From: Castor canadensis
Taxonomy: Eukaryota > Chordata > Mammalia > Rodentia > Castoridae
Length of the DNA: 64,000 nucleotides
Assembly (NCBI RefSeq): GCF_047511655.1
Contig: NC_133403.1
Coordinates: forward strand, 15,125,014-15,189,013
Reading direction: 5' to 3'
A program made the translations under genes and the position numbers. A model generated the notes under the pieces. That model made no database searches, was not told the DNA's origin, and saw only the letters and a program-made list of their open reading frames with translations. This document shows, one piece after another, positions 37,311 through 48,539 of the stretch (positions within the stretch are counted from its first letter, which is position 1; each line of letters starts with the position of its first letter).

Positions 37311-38395
37311 AATTTAAATGCACTGTGATATCATAACATAGATTTTTCTGATTGTTTTCATGTGTAGGCATTTGCTATGTGGCCATGGTCCATTAAGCCT
37401 ACATCAACAAGATGGAAGCTCCTTTTTGTCAAGAAGATCACTGTTCTGCTCCAAGTTTAACATTCAGCTGCAGATAACTAAATTATCCAATGTTTTGCGA
37501 GGATAAAATTCCTGATGACTTCCAAAGAACTTTAAAGCCTTGGTTAAAATTTCAGTATAGAGGAAGTGACTCCTAATAGAGGGTGAAAACCTCAAGTTAT
37601 TGAGAATATCTTCAGCCATTACTTATAGGTTTCCTAAGACAAGTCAGTTCTCCTCTCAGTAGCATATCTTCAAACACCACAGCATGTTGTCTTAGATGTC
37701 CCTGAAATGTTAGCCACCAGGAATCAGTGGTTTCTCATTCTCTGTCTGTGTCTCTCTGTCTGTATCAAACACATGTTTACCCACACAAACACATACACAA
37801 ACATAGGTATATTCAATGTATGTGAAATATTACTTAGTAAATCTATTTGTTAGCATTTATCTAATAAACTTCCAGTATTATCAAATATTACTGAATACAA
37901 AGAAATCCTCCTGCATTAATTATAAAATATTCTATGTAACAGGAAATATTGTACCTTTAAACAGATGAAGAAGTGGAATGAGTTCAAGGACAGATGGGGA
38001 CTTACAGTGAGTCCAATTCCAGACTGGACCTCAGAATGAGTTCAAGGCCTACTGGGACTGCCACCTTGTACCACACAGTGAATTCTGCTCGGCCAGTGAT
38101 GACAGTAACTTCAAGGGCAGCCTGTGTGACACACTGAATTCAAGACCAGACTAGTCTGCCCAGAGATTTCAAAGTCACCTAGGGAAAATGTGATTTCAAG
38201 AATGAACTAGTGGGGTCAAGTGTCGCCTGGGCTGCCAGTCAGTTGAAAAATGCACTTTAGCTGCACAGTAATTTCAAGGTTAGCCTGCCACATAGCATGG
38301 TTAAGGCTGTCCTGGTTGAAATGGTTTTCCTGTCCAAACTGGTCTAAACAGTTATTTCAAGGCCTACCTTGGCTATATTGGAAGACTCTGGCTCA
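37311..38395 (+). repeat. Array 1 unit F9 (partial)
   Basis: Begins in the promoter-like block (ACTGTGATATCATAACATAG near 37322) directly after the minisatellite of F8, and is complete to its own minisatellite (37980-38390). Confidence 0.85.
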
Positions 38396-38765
38396 AGCAC
38401 ACCAGGAGGAAGACATTTCTTTCTATCTTTAGACCCCAAAAATGCAACAAAACTCCTCTTTGTGAGATACCTTCTACTTCTGGTAGGAGTCCCATGCTGG
38501 CCACCTTAGACTTAGGCTTACCTGTTGCCTAGGTTCTTACAGAGGGGTTTAATCCTAATTCACACTTGGGATCTGAAGGTAGAAGAAAAGGACCATAAGC
38601 CAGTACAGAGCCCTGTGGCCACCCTCTGACTCCTTGAGTCACTGCAGCATTGGCTGGAGGTGAAGAGTGGAATCCCCTAATTCATATGTTCTGAGAGTGG
38701 CCATGTGGACCTGGTAGACCTACTTAGCTTCCTGATGCTCACCTTACCTGAGATATCTTTTCCAC
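38396..38765 (+). repeat. Array 1 unit F10 (partial)
   Basis: First part of the unit up to the donor block (reverse-strand GTAAGG at 38742-38747). It then flips to R6 within about 20 bases, so donor and first-exon segments face each other. Confidence 0.83.
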
Positions 38766-39275
38766 ATCACAGAATTTTGAACGGGGGTAGCAGCTGCTAC
38801 CTGGCCAGTACCTCTGGCAGCATGCCCTTTTTGTGCGCTTAAATTTATTTACAAAGTAACATTTAGCATACGTAAATATACCCATGCTTGCATTGGTATG
38901 TGTTGATGTGTGTGTGTGTGTGGGGTGTGGTGTGTGTGTGTGTGTGTGTGTGTTGTTATAGAAACAGAGAGAAACAGACAAATTAAGAATCCACTGATTT
39001 CTGGTTGTTAACGTTTCAGGTCCACCTAACACAACATACTATGGTGATTGAAGATACACTTCTTAGAGGGGAACGCATATGTTCGAGGTGAAACTACTAG
39101 TAATGGCTGGAGGAATTCTTAATAGCTTGAAGTGTTTTAGTACCCTATCGGGTAATTTCCTCTACACCTAAATTATAATTAAGACTTATGAATGACGTTT
39201 TGGAAATCATCATAAATTTTATCCCAATTCAACATTGCACAAACTGGATCCAAAAAGGTGACAGGGATCTTCATT
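38766..39275 (-). repeat. Array 1 unit R6 (partial)
   Basis: Opens with a piece of the presumed first exon (AGCAGCTGCTACCTGGCCAG), jumps to the AT-rich part, then a TG repeat (38906-38953) and the segment around AAGAATCCACTGATTTCTGG. Confidence 0.8.
38906..38953. repeat. (TG)n microsatellite
   Basis: TG run interrupted once by GGGGTGTGG, in unit R6; the reverse complement of the (CA)n of F units. Confidence 0.93.
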
Positions 39276-40735
39276 GGACTGATTTGATGACTAGCTGCTG
39301 GAAGTTTTAAGCCTGGTTCATACTAAGTGTCTGAAAGAAGAAGGAAAAGTCAGTAGGTTAGCCCAGAGCCCTGTGACCACCCTAAAACTCTCTGGGTCAC
39401 CACAGCAATGGCTGGATGTGGAGAATGGTATCCATGCCTTTTCTGTTCTGAGAGTGGCTATGTGGACCTGCCATACCTACTCGGCTTCCTGAAGTTCAAC
39501 ATACCAAATATGTCTTCCCAATAGCACAGGGATTGGTTTCTCCAGGTTCATCATCCATTGCTAAACATTTTGCCATAGCCCCTGGCCAGGCAATGACTTC
39601 TAAGCCCTTTCAAAGTTCAAGGATTTTTAACCAATGTAATATTATAAAAATATTTTACTGAATGGTCACATTGTGTAAGCATCTGGAGCCACACTCCCTT
39701 CAGACTATACCAACTAAAGTGGCAGCTCCTGGTCACCATTTTTGACAATAAGATCCCTGTTTGCCTCCACATTCTTTTGTCAGCTTTCTCTTATCACACT
39801 GTACAACTTTGAATCAGGATAAAATATGTGATGATTTCCAAAATGCTCAAAAGCCTTGATTATAATTTGGGTATAGAGGAAGTGAATCCTAGTACAGAGG
39901 ACAAAAATGCCTCATGCCATTAAGAGTTCTTTTAGCAATTTCTAAAAGTTTTACCTTGTACAATTCTGTGCACCTGTCAGAAGTGTATCTTCAATCTTCA
40001 TAGGATGTTTCCTTAGGTGGAGCTGAAAAATTCACCACCAGGAATCAATGAATTCTCATTCTCTGTCTTTCTGTCTATCAAAACACACAAACACACACAA
40101 TACATACAACACAACAAATATTGGTATATTCAATGTGTTCTAAATATTACATAGCAAATTAATGTATTAATATTTACCTAATAAACAGAAACTATCAGTA
40201 ATACCAAATATTACTGCATAAAAAGAAACTCTCTTACATTAAATTACTCAATTTCAAAACATATCCTGTAAGACAGGAAATATTACACCCTTTATACATA
40301 AAAATAAATATAGTGACTTCAAGGTCACCAGAGATTCGTGGTGTTTCCAAACCTGCCTGGGCCATAGAGTGTGTTGAAGGCCTTCCTGGACTCTGGCCTG
40401 GACCACACAGTGATTTCAGGTCACCAGTGCATGACTGCAAGGGAAGTCTGTGTGCCACAGTGAGTTCAAGGTTATTCTGGTCTGCACAGAGAATTCAAGG
40501 CTGTGCAAGGCATATACGCTTTCAAAGATAACCTAGGATTCACTTTGAGTTCAAGGCCAACCTGGCTGCCAGAGGGATGAAGAAGGGCCTGGGCTGCACA
40601 GTGATTTGAAAGCTGGCCTGGCCCTCATAGTGTTTAAGGCCATCTTTGTCAAAAGTGTGTTCCTGTCCAAACTGGGCAAAACAGTTATTTCAAGGTTTCC
40701 ATGGCTATATGCAGAGACTCTCTCAAGCACACTTA
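39276..40735 (+). repeat. Array 1 unit F11
   Basis: Nearly complete copy. The donor position reads CATACCAAATATGTCTTC near 39499, giving a reverse-strand GTATG rather than GTAAG. Minisatellite 40310-40720. Confidence 0.85.
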
Positions 40736-41395
40736 GCAGAGGTCATTTGTTTCCATTCCCAGACATCCAAAGCCCAACAAAATTCCTTTCTTTGAAATAC
40801 CCTCTACTTCTGATATAAATCCCATGTTTGCTGCCCTAGGTTTAGGCTGATATGATGTCTAAGTGCTTGTGCGTAGATTTAAGCCTAGTTCATGCTAAGA
40901 ATCTGAAGGCAGAAGGAAAAGATGGCAAACCAGCCCAGAGACTTGTGGTCACCTTCTAATTCCCTTGGTCATGGCAGCAGAGTCTGCACATAAAGAGTAG
41001 AATGCCTTAACTCTACTGTGCAGAGTGGACCTGCTGTACCTGCCCAGATTCCTGATGCTAAACTTACCTGAGATGTCTTCGCTACAGCACAGGGGAAGTT
41101 TCTTTGAGCTTCTTCCTCCTTTGCTACACATACTGTCCTGGATGCTGGCTAGGTAGTAGCTTTCATCCCTTTAAAATTTCATGGGTTTTTAACCAACTGT
41201 GATGTGATAACAAAGGCTTTTCTGAATTGTTACATAGCATGGACACTTCCTCTATAGTCATTCCGCCTTCAGCTTACACAAACATAAGTGGCATTCTTGG
41301 GTGCCATTTTTGGACAAGATCACTATTCTTTTCCAAGCTCCCCAGTTAGCTTTGTAAAATTGAATAGTACTAAGTTGAATTGGGATAAAATATGA
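40736..41395 (+). repeat. Array 1 unit F12 (partial)
   Basis: First 660 bases of a unit with a good reverse-strand donor (ACTTAC at 41062-41067, that is GTAAGT) and a CRE-like GATGTGATAA block near 41200. It ends at GGGATAAAAT. Confidence 0.83.
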
Positions 41396-41455
41396 AACAA
41401 AAAATAAGAATCCACTGATTCCTGGTGGTAAACGTGTTAGGGACACCTACAGCAA
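41396..41455 (-). repeat. Array 1 unit R7 (last short fragment)
   Basis: About 60 bases in R orientation (AATAAGAATCCACTGATTCC, then TGGTGGTAAAC). Array similarity ends here. Confidence 0.75.
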
Positions 41456-43600
41456 CATCTGGTTTTGTCATTGTACTTATATCTAACATTTGTGTAAATA
41501 TTAAAGTCTTAGTTTAGGCCAGTTCTAGTACAAGGAATGCGTTTTCTACTTGGTTGGATTCCTCAAAGTGAAGTTTAGCCCTTCAAATTGGCATATTACA
41601 AGTAATCTTCTGTGGTAAATGGCAATGTGATCTTAGGCCAGTCTCAAAATTTCCACATAACTCACTACATACATTTCTCTAAAAAATGGCTTTTGAACAC
41701 GTGCTTGATGCATTTTAATATTGCCATATTGTGGTTATTTCTCTTCTGCTGTATATAATTCCTGTCAAATTTTTCACATTTCTAGACTCTGTGACAATCC
41801 TACACTTGCATGTGTATTTTCATATCATACTAATATTAACATTTTAAAAATAACATCATGTGGATCTTTCTGAACATAAATATATTATGCATTTGTATAC
41901 TTATATTAGAATATAAGGAAGGCATATAAGACTGATTTAGCAGGTTTGGAACCTCTGCACAGGACCTGTGAGATAACAAATCAATAATTGAGTTATAAAA
42001 GATACGCAAAGCCACATACACACAAAAATAATTGTATAGATAAACAGCCATGTAAATTGGTAATGAAATTTTGTGTTCAATGAAAAAGACTGCTTTCATT
42101 TTGATGTAAAAATTACTTTGTATTGTAGTTAAAAGCTCCCCTTATATACTTAATTTTTGGAAGTACTCAAGCCATTTTTGTAATTGTCAGAATACCTGAA
42201 AGCTTTTCAGATATTTACACATGCAAATTTGCATGTAAATATCCTCTATTCTTATTCTCAGAGCTGATCATGACAAAACAAATTTCTCCTATGTCTTCAT
42301 TTATGCAGGGCAAAGTCAAGTAAATGTTTTCAATTGATGATAATTTTGAATGTAAATAAAATCTTTATTAAACAATTTACATTATTTCTCCCTACAAATT
42401 CCATTAATGATGCACATTAGTCTCTGCTTTGAGACTAATATGAGTATTATATTATAATATAATATCATATTATATAATATATATAATATTACATATTATA
42501 TAATATAGTATCATATTATAATATGAGACAGTATGAGTATATCATACTGTAACTTGACTTTAAAAGAGTATTTATGATTTCAGAAAGTAACAACTAACCC
42601 ATTTACTTTGAGGGGATTAAAGGAAATCTTTATAAATTTTTGTGGCAGAAAGCATTGTGTCAAGATGGCTTACTATCAAAATTTGTGGTACATTCTGACA
42701 TTTATTTGGAAGAGAGGCCTTTTCATACTCTAAAATCCCATATAAATAAGCTACATTCCAATGTCTCCTCCTTTCAGACCATTGAATTTGTTTGATGAGA
42801 GCACTGCACTTCAAATATAGTATCATTGTAAATTTTAAATAAGGGAAGAATATCATATTTTTAGATTTTTAATTCATATGGAGACAAACTGGTGACTCTA
42901 TTAAACTGTCATCTCATACTCTTTTGGAAACTTGTAAGTTTGTTCTTTCAGAATTTTATCACTGAACTAGAAGAAATATAGGAAAGAGAAACAATTCAAA
43001 GTTCTTACTCATGTTTTTATGACTGTTCTCAAACCTTATTTCTACATGAAAGAATGCACAAAAAAAATCTTAATTACTTCAGCTAGAGTGACTCTTACTT
43101 GGTCTTTTTTTACAAACCAGAATAGACTTACCTGTCTGTATTGTATGGCATTTTAGATAATACACTAATAGTCAGTCATTTAATGTTGAGAGAGTGTCAT
43201 ATTTGTGGACATAGTACCTATAAAAGAAAAGAAAATCACTTGGCGTAGCCTCTTTCACTCCCCAACAATGCAAGTTTTCCAGTCAATGAACAGAATGCTT
43301 TTCCATTTATTAAAAACGTTCATTTAATTTCATTAACTTTTGTATCTTTCATTATACAAAGCTTTTCCTTCCTTAATAAATTTAATTTTCAATATTTTTT
43401 TACAAGTAAGTGTAAATTGAATTGTTTAATTATTTCTCTTTTTGGACTAATTATCACTAATGCATAGATATACAAGTGATTTTCTAGGGTTGTCTGTGTC
43501 TCTCAGGTTTGCTGAATTCATTTAATATTCTTTCTATTTTATGCTTGAATTCCTTATAAGTTTTCAAATAAAAATGTCATCTGTGAATTATAAAAAAATT
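41456..43600. other. AT-rich DNA between the two arrays
   Basis: No gene and no recognisable SINE or L1. It holds the TA-rich simple repeat at 42446-42531. Confidence 0.5.
42446..42531. repeat. TA-rich simple repeat
   Basis: Irregular ATATTATAATATAATATCAT-type sequence, strongly self-complementary. Confidence 0.85.
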
Positions 43601-43960
43601 ATTTTTTCTCCTTTTTATTTTTCTTAAATAGTGTGATATATTTTAGCAATGAGTTCATTTTTAAATTACATTTTCATTTGTGTAAATCCTAACTTATTTG
43701 TGATTCTTTTCACAGATAGACTGTGGCAAATTTGCTTGTTTTATAGTGTGATATCAGAAACTTCCTCAAAATAGTATGTTCTCCAAGTCAATTTCACGTA
43801 TAGAGTTTAGTAGTTGAAATATCTCTGATTATCATTTCCATATAATATATTTATTGTAACATGTTTTAGATTTCTGCATAGTTTTGAGTTGATAATAGAC
43901 CCTTGAAAGTTCCAGGATTGTATATCTAGATTTTGATGCGGTATTTCAGAAATAGGACTG
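43600..43960 (+). repeat. Array 2 outlying unit e (partial)
   Basis: Core GTGTGATATCAGAAACTTCC at about 43746, followed by CTTGAAAGTTCCAGGATTG, which matches the second landmark of units a, c and d. It lies 4.9 kb from unit a. Confidence 0.65.
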
Positions 43961-45650
43961 ATACTCTAACATTCTAGAAAAAAAAAGGAAAAACTTCAAA
44001 AGATATAACAAAAACATCTTGAATAAGATGCCAACAGCTGAATGTAATACTCAAATTTTCATGAGAATGATTTTGGTAATATAAAATGATCATCTACAAA
44101 GAAAAATATGATTGGAGAAGTGAATTATTAGATTTTCCTAAGATTGTTTCTAAGTAAATTTCTTATGAAAAAGATTAAGTAATATTTGAATTTGATGGAC
44201 CTGAAGAACTCATAGGGAAATCTCCTCAGAAACAGAGCACATGCTCCAAACATCAGGATGGGCCAAGAATGGGGCATTACATTTTCAACTGCATGATTTT
44301 AGAAGTATACAAACCATATCAAAGAAAAAAATACTTTCAGATATTAAGTTATAAATTATCTTATTAACAAAGAATAAGAAAATTCGTGAGGATTGAGCAT
44401 TAATATATTGGGAAGAATGCATCCAAACAGAACATATGATAATTTGAGGAACATAAGTAAACTCACAGTAAATCTGAGAAATTTAGCATGTGTTCAAAGC
44501 ATCAGTATAATGATCCATTTTTGAGCATTATCTGCTACTTACTTCATTTTCTATCTTTGTACTTTCTGTATGATGCATTTCTTGTTTTGTAATTACAATA
44601 CATTTTTATTTTACTTTTTAATGTCATTTACATATGCTTTGTCTTTTAAGTTATATTTTGTCTTTGTACATCTCAGATACCAAGAATGAGCTCATTCTGT
44701 CCCCTAAATCATGTGGTCTTCTTTGTTTGATTTCTCATTTTCACATTTGGCCCTCTCTCAAAATTTCAAATTGTTATGTTGATCTTTGGGTACACAATAT
44801 TTTAGAAATCACATAGGATTACCACATAATTCAACTATTCCATATTCTATCCTTTATAGTTTTTATCATTTATCTTTAAATTCATTTTAGCTTTTGAAAG
44901 TTAAATTGAATAATACTTAAATTTAAAATTCTTTCTTATGAATATTGTGATGTGTGCTTCAGTAATTACTTAATTTATGCGATTTGGAAATTTTCTATTA
45001 TTTTACACTTTAATTTTGATGGTCTAGTTTTCAGCACTCTTTCCTAAATACTGTTTACCCTTTTATCTCCTTTTTCATTTTTACTTTTTAATGGCAATAT
45101 ATTTTGTGCTATATTACAAGTATACCACATTTTGCTTGTTTCAGTATTTAAAACTACATGTACTATTAGTCTCAGTCTTTAAGTTGACAATGTGAACTGA
45201 TTAAGACACTAGAAACATGTGACTAACTTAGTTGGCTTTTAATTGTGTGTTCTGAATCTTCCTGTAAATTAAACATTTTCTTCTTAACATTTATCTACAT
45301 ACTGTTCAGTAGCCATATTAGGCTGATGTGACTCTTTACCTTTTTGAGGTAATATATTCTTATTTTCTCTTTTTATGAGAGTTTAAATTCAGCCTTTACT
45401 TTGAAAGTTCTTGTATATTATAGTATGTCTGTCTATATGCATCATTCATTTTTTATCATTCTGATATAATTTAATTTTTCTGAAAATTACCCCTTTTTCC
45501 ATTTAATTTTAACAATTTATTTCAGCACTCATATATTTTCTCTTTATTTTCTGTTTCTTAAAAAATATTCATTTCTTAATCACAATAACTCTTTTACCAT
45601 TTCTAAAATTATCTTTTTGACTGATTTTATGTTTAAATTTTTATCTATCT
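43961..45650. other. AT-rich DNA inside array 2
   Basis: Very AT-rich with no gene. I cannot align it to the 1.5 kb unit by eye. Confidence 0.4.
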
Positions 45651-45699
45651 CTTGTGTCAATCTTTAACATTCTAGTGTAATCCTTTCTGGGCACTGTGA

Positions 45700-48240
45700 A
45701 TATGTTCACTTGTTGGTTGACCTTTTCATTGTGAGGTCAGAACTCCAGCAAAATCTTATGTTGGATTTGTGAACTTCAATTACACAGTTATCAAGAGCCA
45801 ACTAGACCTGTCTTATAATTTATCCTTCATAGGGAAGATACTGTCTACCTATATTAGTTTTTATACATTTTTAATTTATCCATGAATTTTGGAATTTCAT
45901 TAAAATATACCTTGGTATATTTATATTCCCTTTATTATTATTGTAATGTTTTGGCAGGATAAAGTTTATGTCTTCTGCAAACTTTTTAGGGTAATTGTAT
46001 AGGTCTGTTTTTCAGCAATCTTTCTCATACATTTGTAACTGCTTATTTGCTCCTGCATCTATTTATAAATGCTCTTCTCAAAATTTATTTTGTTTTCTAA
46101 TTTGGAATGCCTTTTAGCATTTAATTCTATTTATTAATGCACTTTATATTTATATCCAAGAATGGGGTTTATTCTGGCACTGGTAACATGTACCCCTTTT
46201 GGTTGGCATCTTCTTTGTGAGGTTAGATACTGTCACAATTCTATTGTCAGGGTGACCTTCATGACAGCTCAGTAAGCTTCAGCTTATGCCAGTCTTATTA
46301 CTCATCCATTCCAGGTAAAATATTTTACAGAATTTTCTACATTGTTATGGAAAAATAACTATTGCTTGAATGTTGAAGTTCTAGTATATGTAGGCTTGGC
46401 ATGTTTCCTTTTTGATTATTTGGCTATTTGGTGAGGTATTTGTTTAATACATATCTTTGTAAGTTATTTCCTTCTTTTATTTATTATAACGTTAATGATC
46501 TATTTTTCATCAGTGTCTCATGTGTACATGCCAGTACAACATTGTTTCTTCCAAATTATTTATCTCTGTATTCATATATTTTACTCTAGAATACGAATAT
46601 TTATGTCCTTCAACTTTATACTTTTAAATTGGGTAAGTCTTTTATAATCTTCAGTAAGTCAATCTGGTCTGAAGAAAATAGTTTCATCATTCTTGACTGT
46701 TTCATTGTGTGGTCAACAACTTCATCAAAACTCTACACTGTCCTGTTCATAAACACTATCTCCATTTTTTGCTTTTCTTTTTTTAACTCAGTATCTCCAT
46801 GTGTGTGCTATGCCACTTAATCCTCAACTTCAGCCCTTTATGGTAGGGTTACATTTGAGATAGGGTCTAACTTTTTGCCTAGGCTGCCCTGAGTCAAGTT
46901 TCTCCTATTTTACACTTTTTAACATTGCAGGAATGACAGGCTCCTGCCACAACTCCCAGATTTTATTGGCTGAAATGGAGTCTCACAAATTCTTTTTTTT
47001 CCAGGGCTGTCCTGGAACTGTGATGCTCCCAATCTCAGTCTCATGAGTAGCTTGACATCACAGTACATGATGCTATAACCTGCTCTTGGGTGAGATAGAA
47101 TCTCATGAATTCCCTGCCAAGTGTGGTTTCAAAGATTGGTCCCTTCAATCAAAGCCTCCCAAGTAGGTAAGATTATAGGCATGAGCCACTGGCCCCAACT
47201 ATAAGTACAGTCTTGAACAGGTATATATGACTAATCTATAAACTCAGTTTACAGGTGTCACATTTCTCCATATCCTGGATATTTAGGGGATTCAACTTCA
47301 TTCTTTTCTTTCAGAGTTGCTATAGATTATATGTACATACTGGTATTTTTCAGAAGTTTTTTGGTATGTAAGATGATATTTGTTTAGTATATTCTGCACT
47401 TTTCTTCTTTTGTTACTAATCTTTTTTCAGCAGTATCTCATATATAGTTGTGACTCTATTATTGCTCACTCCAATTTATTCTTCTGTGATATCTCTTAAC
47501 ACAACATATTGAGACATGAGAATACACTCCTTTATGACTATTGTTAGAATTTAATATTATATTCTGGGAATGGGGAATTGTGGCCATCTTTGTTGTCTTT
47601 TTCATTGTGAAGTTGGATTATTCCTCAGTATTTTTCAAATTTCTGTTCACCTTCATGTGTACAGTTTCAGTGAAATCTTACATGAATCTTGTTATTCTTT
47701 TCCTTACTTTTCCCTTTTTTCTGACTTTAGGGAGTTTACATTACATATGACTTCCAAAAAATCCAAAAGTTTTTGTCCATACATTGTTTTATTTCTATTA
47801 TTATTTATCTGTTTATGGAATATTTGTTTGAATTACTTATTACATTCTGAAAATAGTTTTAAATCTAGTATTAATGGACTTTTAGAAAAACATATTCCTT
47901 TATATATTATATTTGTGATCACTGTTTTCAAGTTATTAATATTTTTATAATAATCTTACATGTATTTTATGTCACAAGGTTTGTTTATATTGTTCTTTTT
48001 AATTCTTAAAATATTGTATTCATTCATTGAATATAAAGTCACTCTCTGCCTAGGCAAAGCTAAATAATGTAAGCATATGGCTTTCTTGGTTGGATTTTTC
48101 ATTGTGAAGTCACAGTCCTCAATCTTTTATCTGAATTGTCCTGGAAATGTTCATAAACCCAGTGTTTCTAAGTCACCTTAGAAATAGTCACCTTAAAATA
48201 GTTTGATTATTCATCTTTTCCAGGTAAGACATTTTTTGGG
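45700..48240 (+). repeat. Short relatives of the array 2 core
   Basis: Five places share a TTTTCATTGTGAAGTCA-like core: 45725-45745, 46205-46230, 46700-46715, 47605-47625 and 48100-48112. Several are followed by a CTTCATG- or GTTCATAAAC-like stretch. Spacing is about 0.5 kb or 0.9 kb, not 1.5 kb. Confidence 0.45.
46845..47215 (-). mobile_element. Cluster of two or three B1-type SINEs
   Basis: Reverse-oriented pieces in a row: one with GATAGGGTCTAACTTTTTGC, one with CTGTCCTGGAACTGTGATGC and CTCATGAGTAGCTTGACATC, and one ending GATTATAGGCATGAGCCACT. All sit inside array 2. Confidence 0.75.
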
Positions 48241-48539
48241 CTCCTGACTTTATCATTCACTTTGTTCTAACAATTAATCCTGCAATATAGTATTTTTGTC
48301 ATTTTTTTCTAAACCTTTCACACAAAGACTTTGTGGAATGGTTTGAATAGTTTCCCTGAGACATGATTGTTCTGGTTATTTGTCAAGTTTGCTTTATTGA
48401 TTTGTGAGAATGGATGTTTTTCTTTTTTCCACTAACATGCATTGGATAATTATTCAATTTTATCACACATATGTACTAAACATTACTATTTTGCCACTTA
48501 AGAAAATTTATTTTCCTCTTTTTTTCTAATTTTAGTTTT

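Larger units (their letters stand above)
22035..41455. repeat. Array 1: mixed-orientation array of a 1.6 kb unit
   Basis: About 19.4 kb built from copies of one unit. In F orientation the order is: a start near CTTAGCAGAAGGCA; the segment ending in CCTAAGCATGAACT read in reverse; a donor-like ACTTACCTGAGATGTCTTCC; the reverse of the promoter-like block; a MIR-like half; (CA)n; a second MIR-like half; and a minisatellite tract of GAGTTCAAGGCCAGCCTGG motifs. R copies read the other way. I count 12 F and 7 R segments, many partial. Copies differ by substitutions and indels at roughly one base in five to ten by eye, so the array is old, though still easy to align. No open frame is shared by the copies; the HTHT-type frames are just (CA)n translated. 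Confidence 0.9.

Noticed and set aside
22035..41455. CRISPR-like array, because of many short repeats
   Set aside because: The repeats are imperfect, of uneven spacing and SINE-like, in a rodent genome. There are no unique spacers between exact repeats.
47570..47950. A 126-residue hydrophobic frame, membrane-protein-like
   Set aside because: T-rich DNA reads as F, L, I and S codons. It lies in the array 2 region and is not conserved among relatives.
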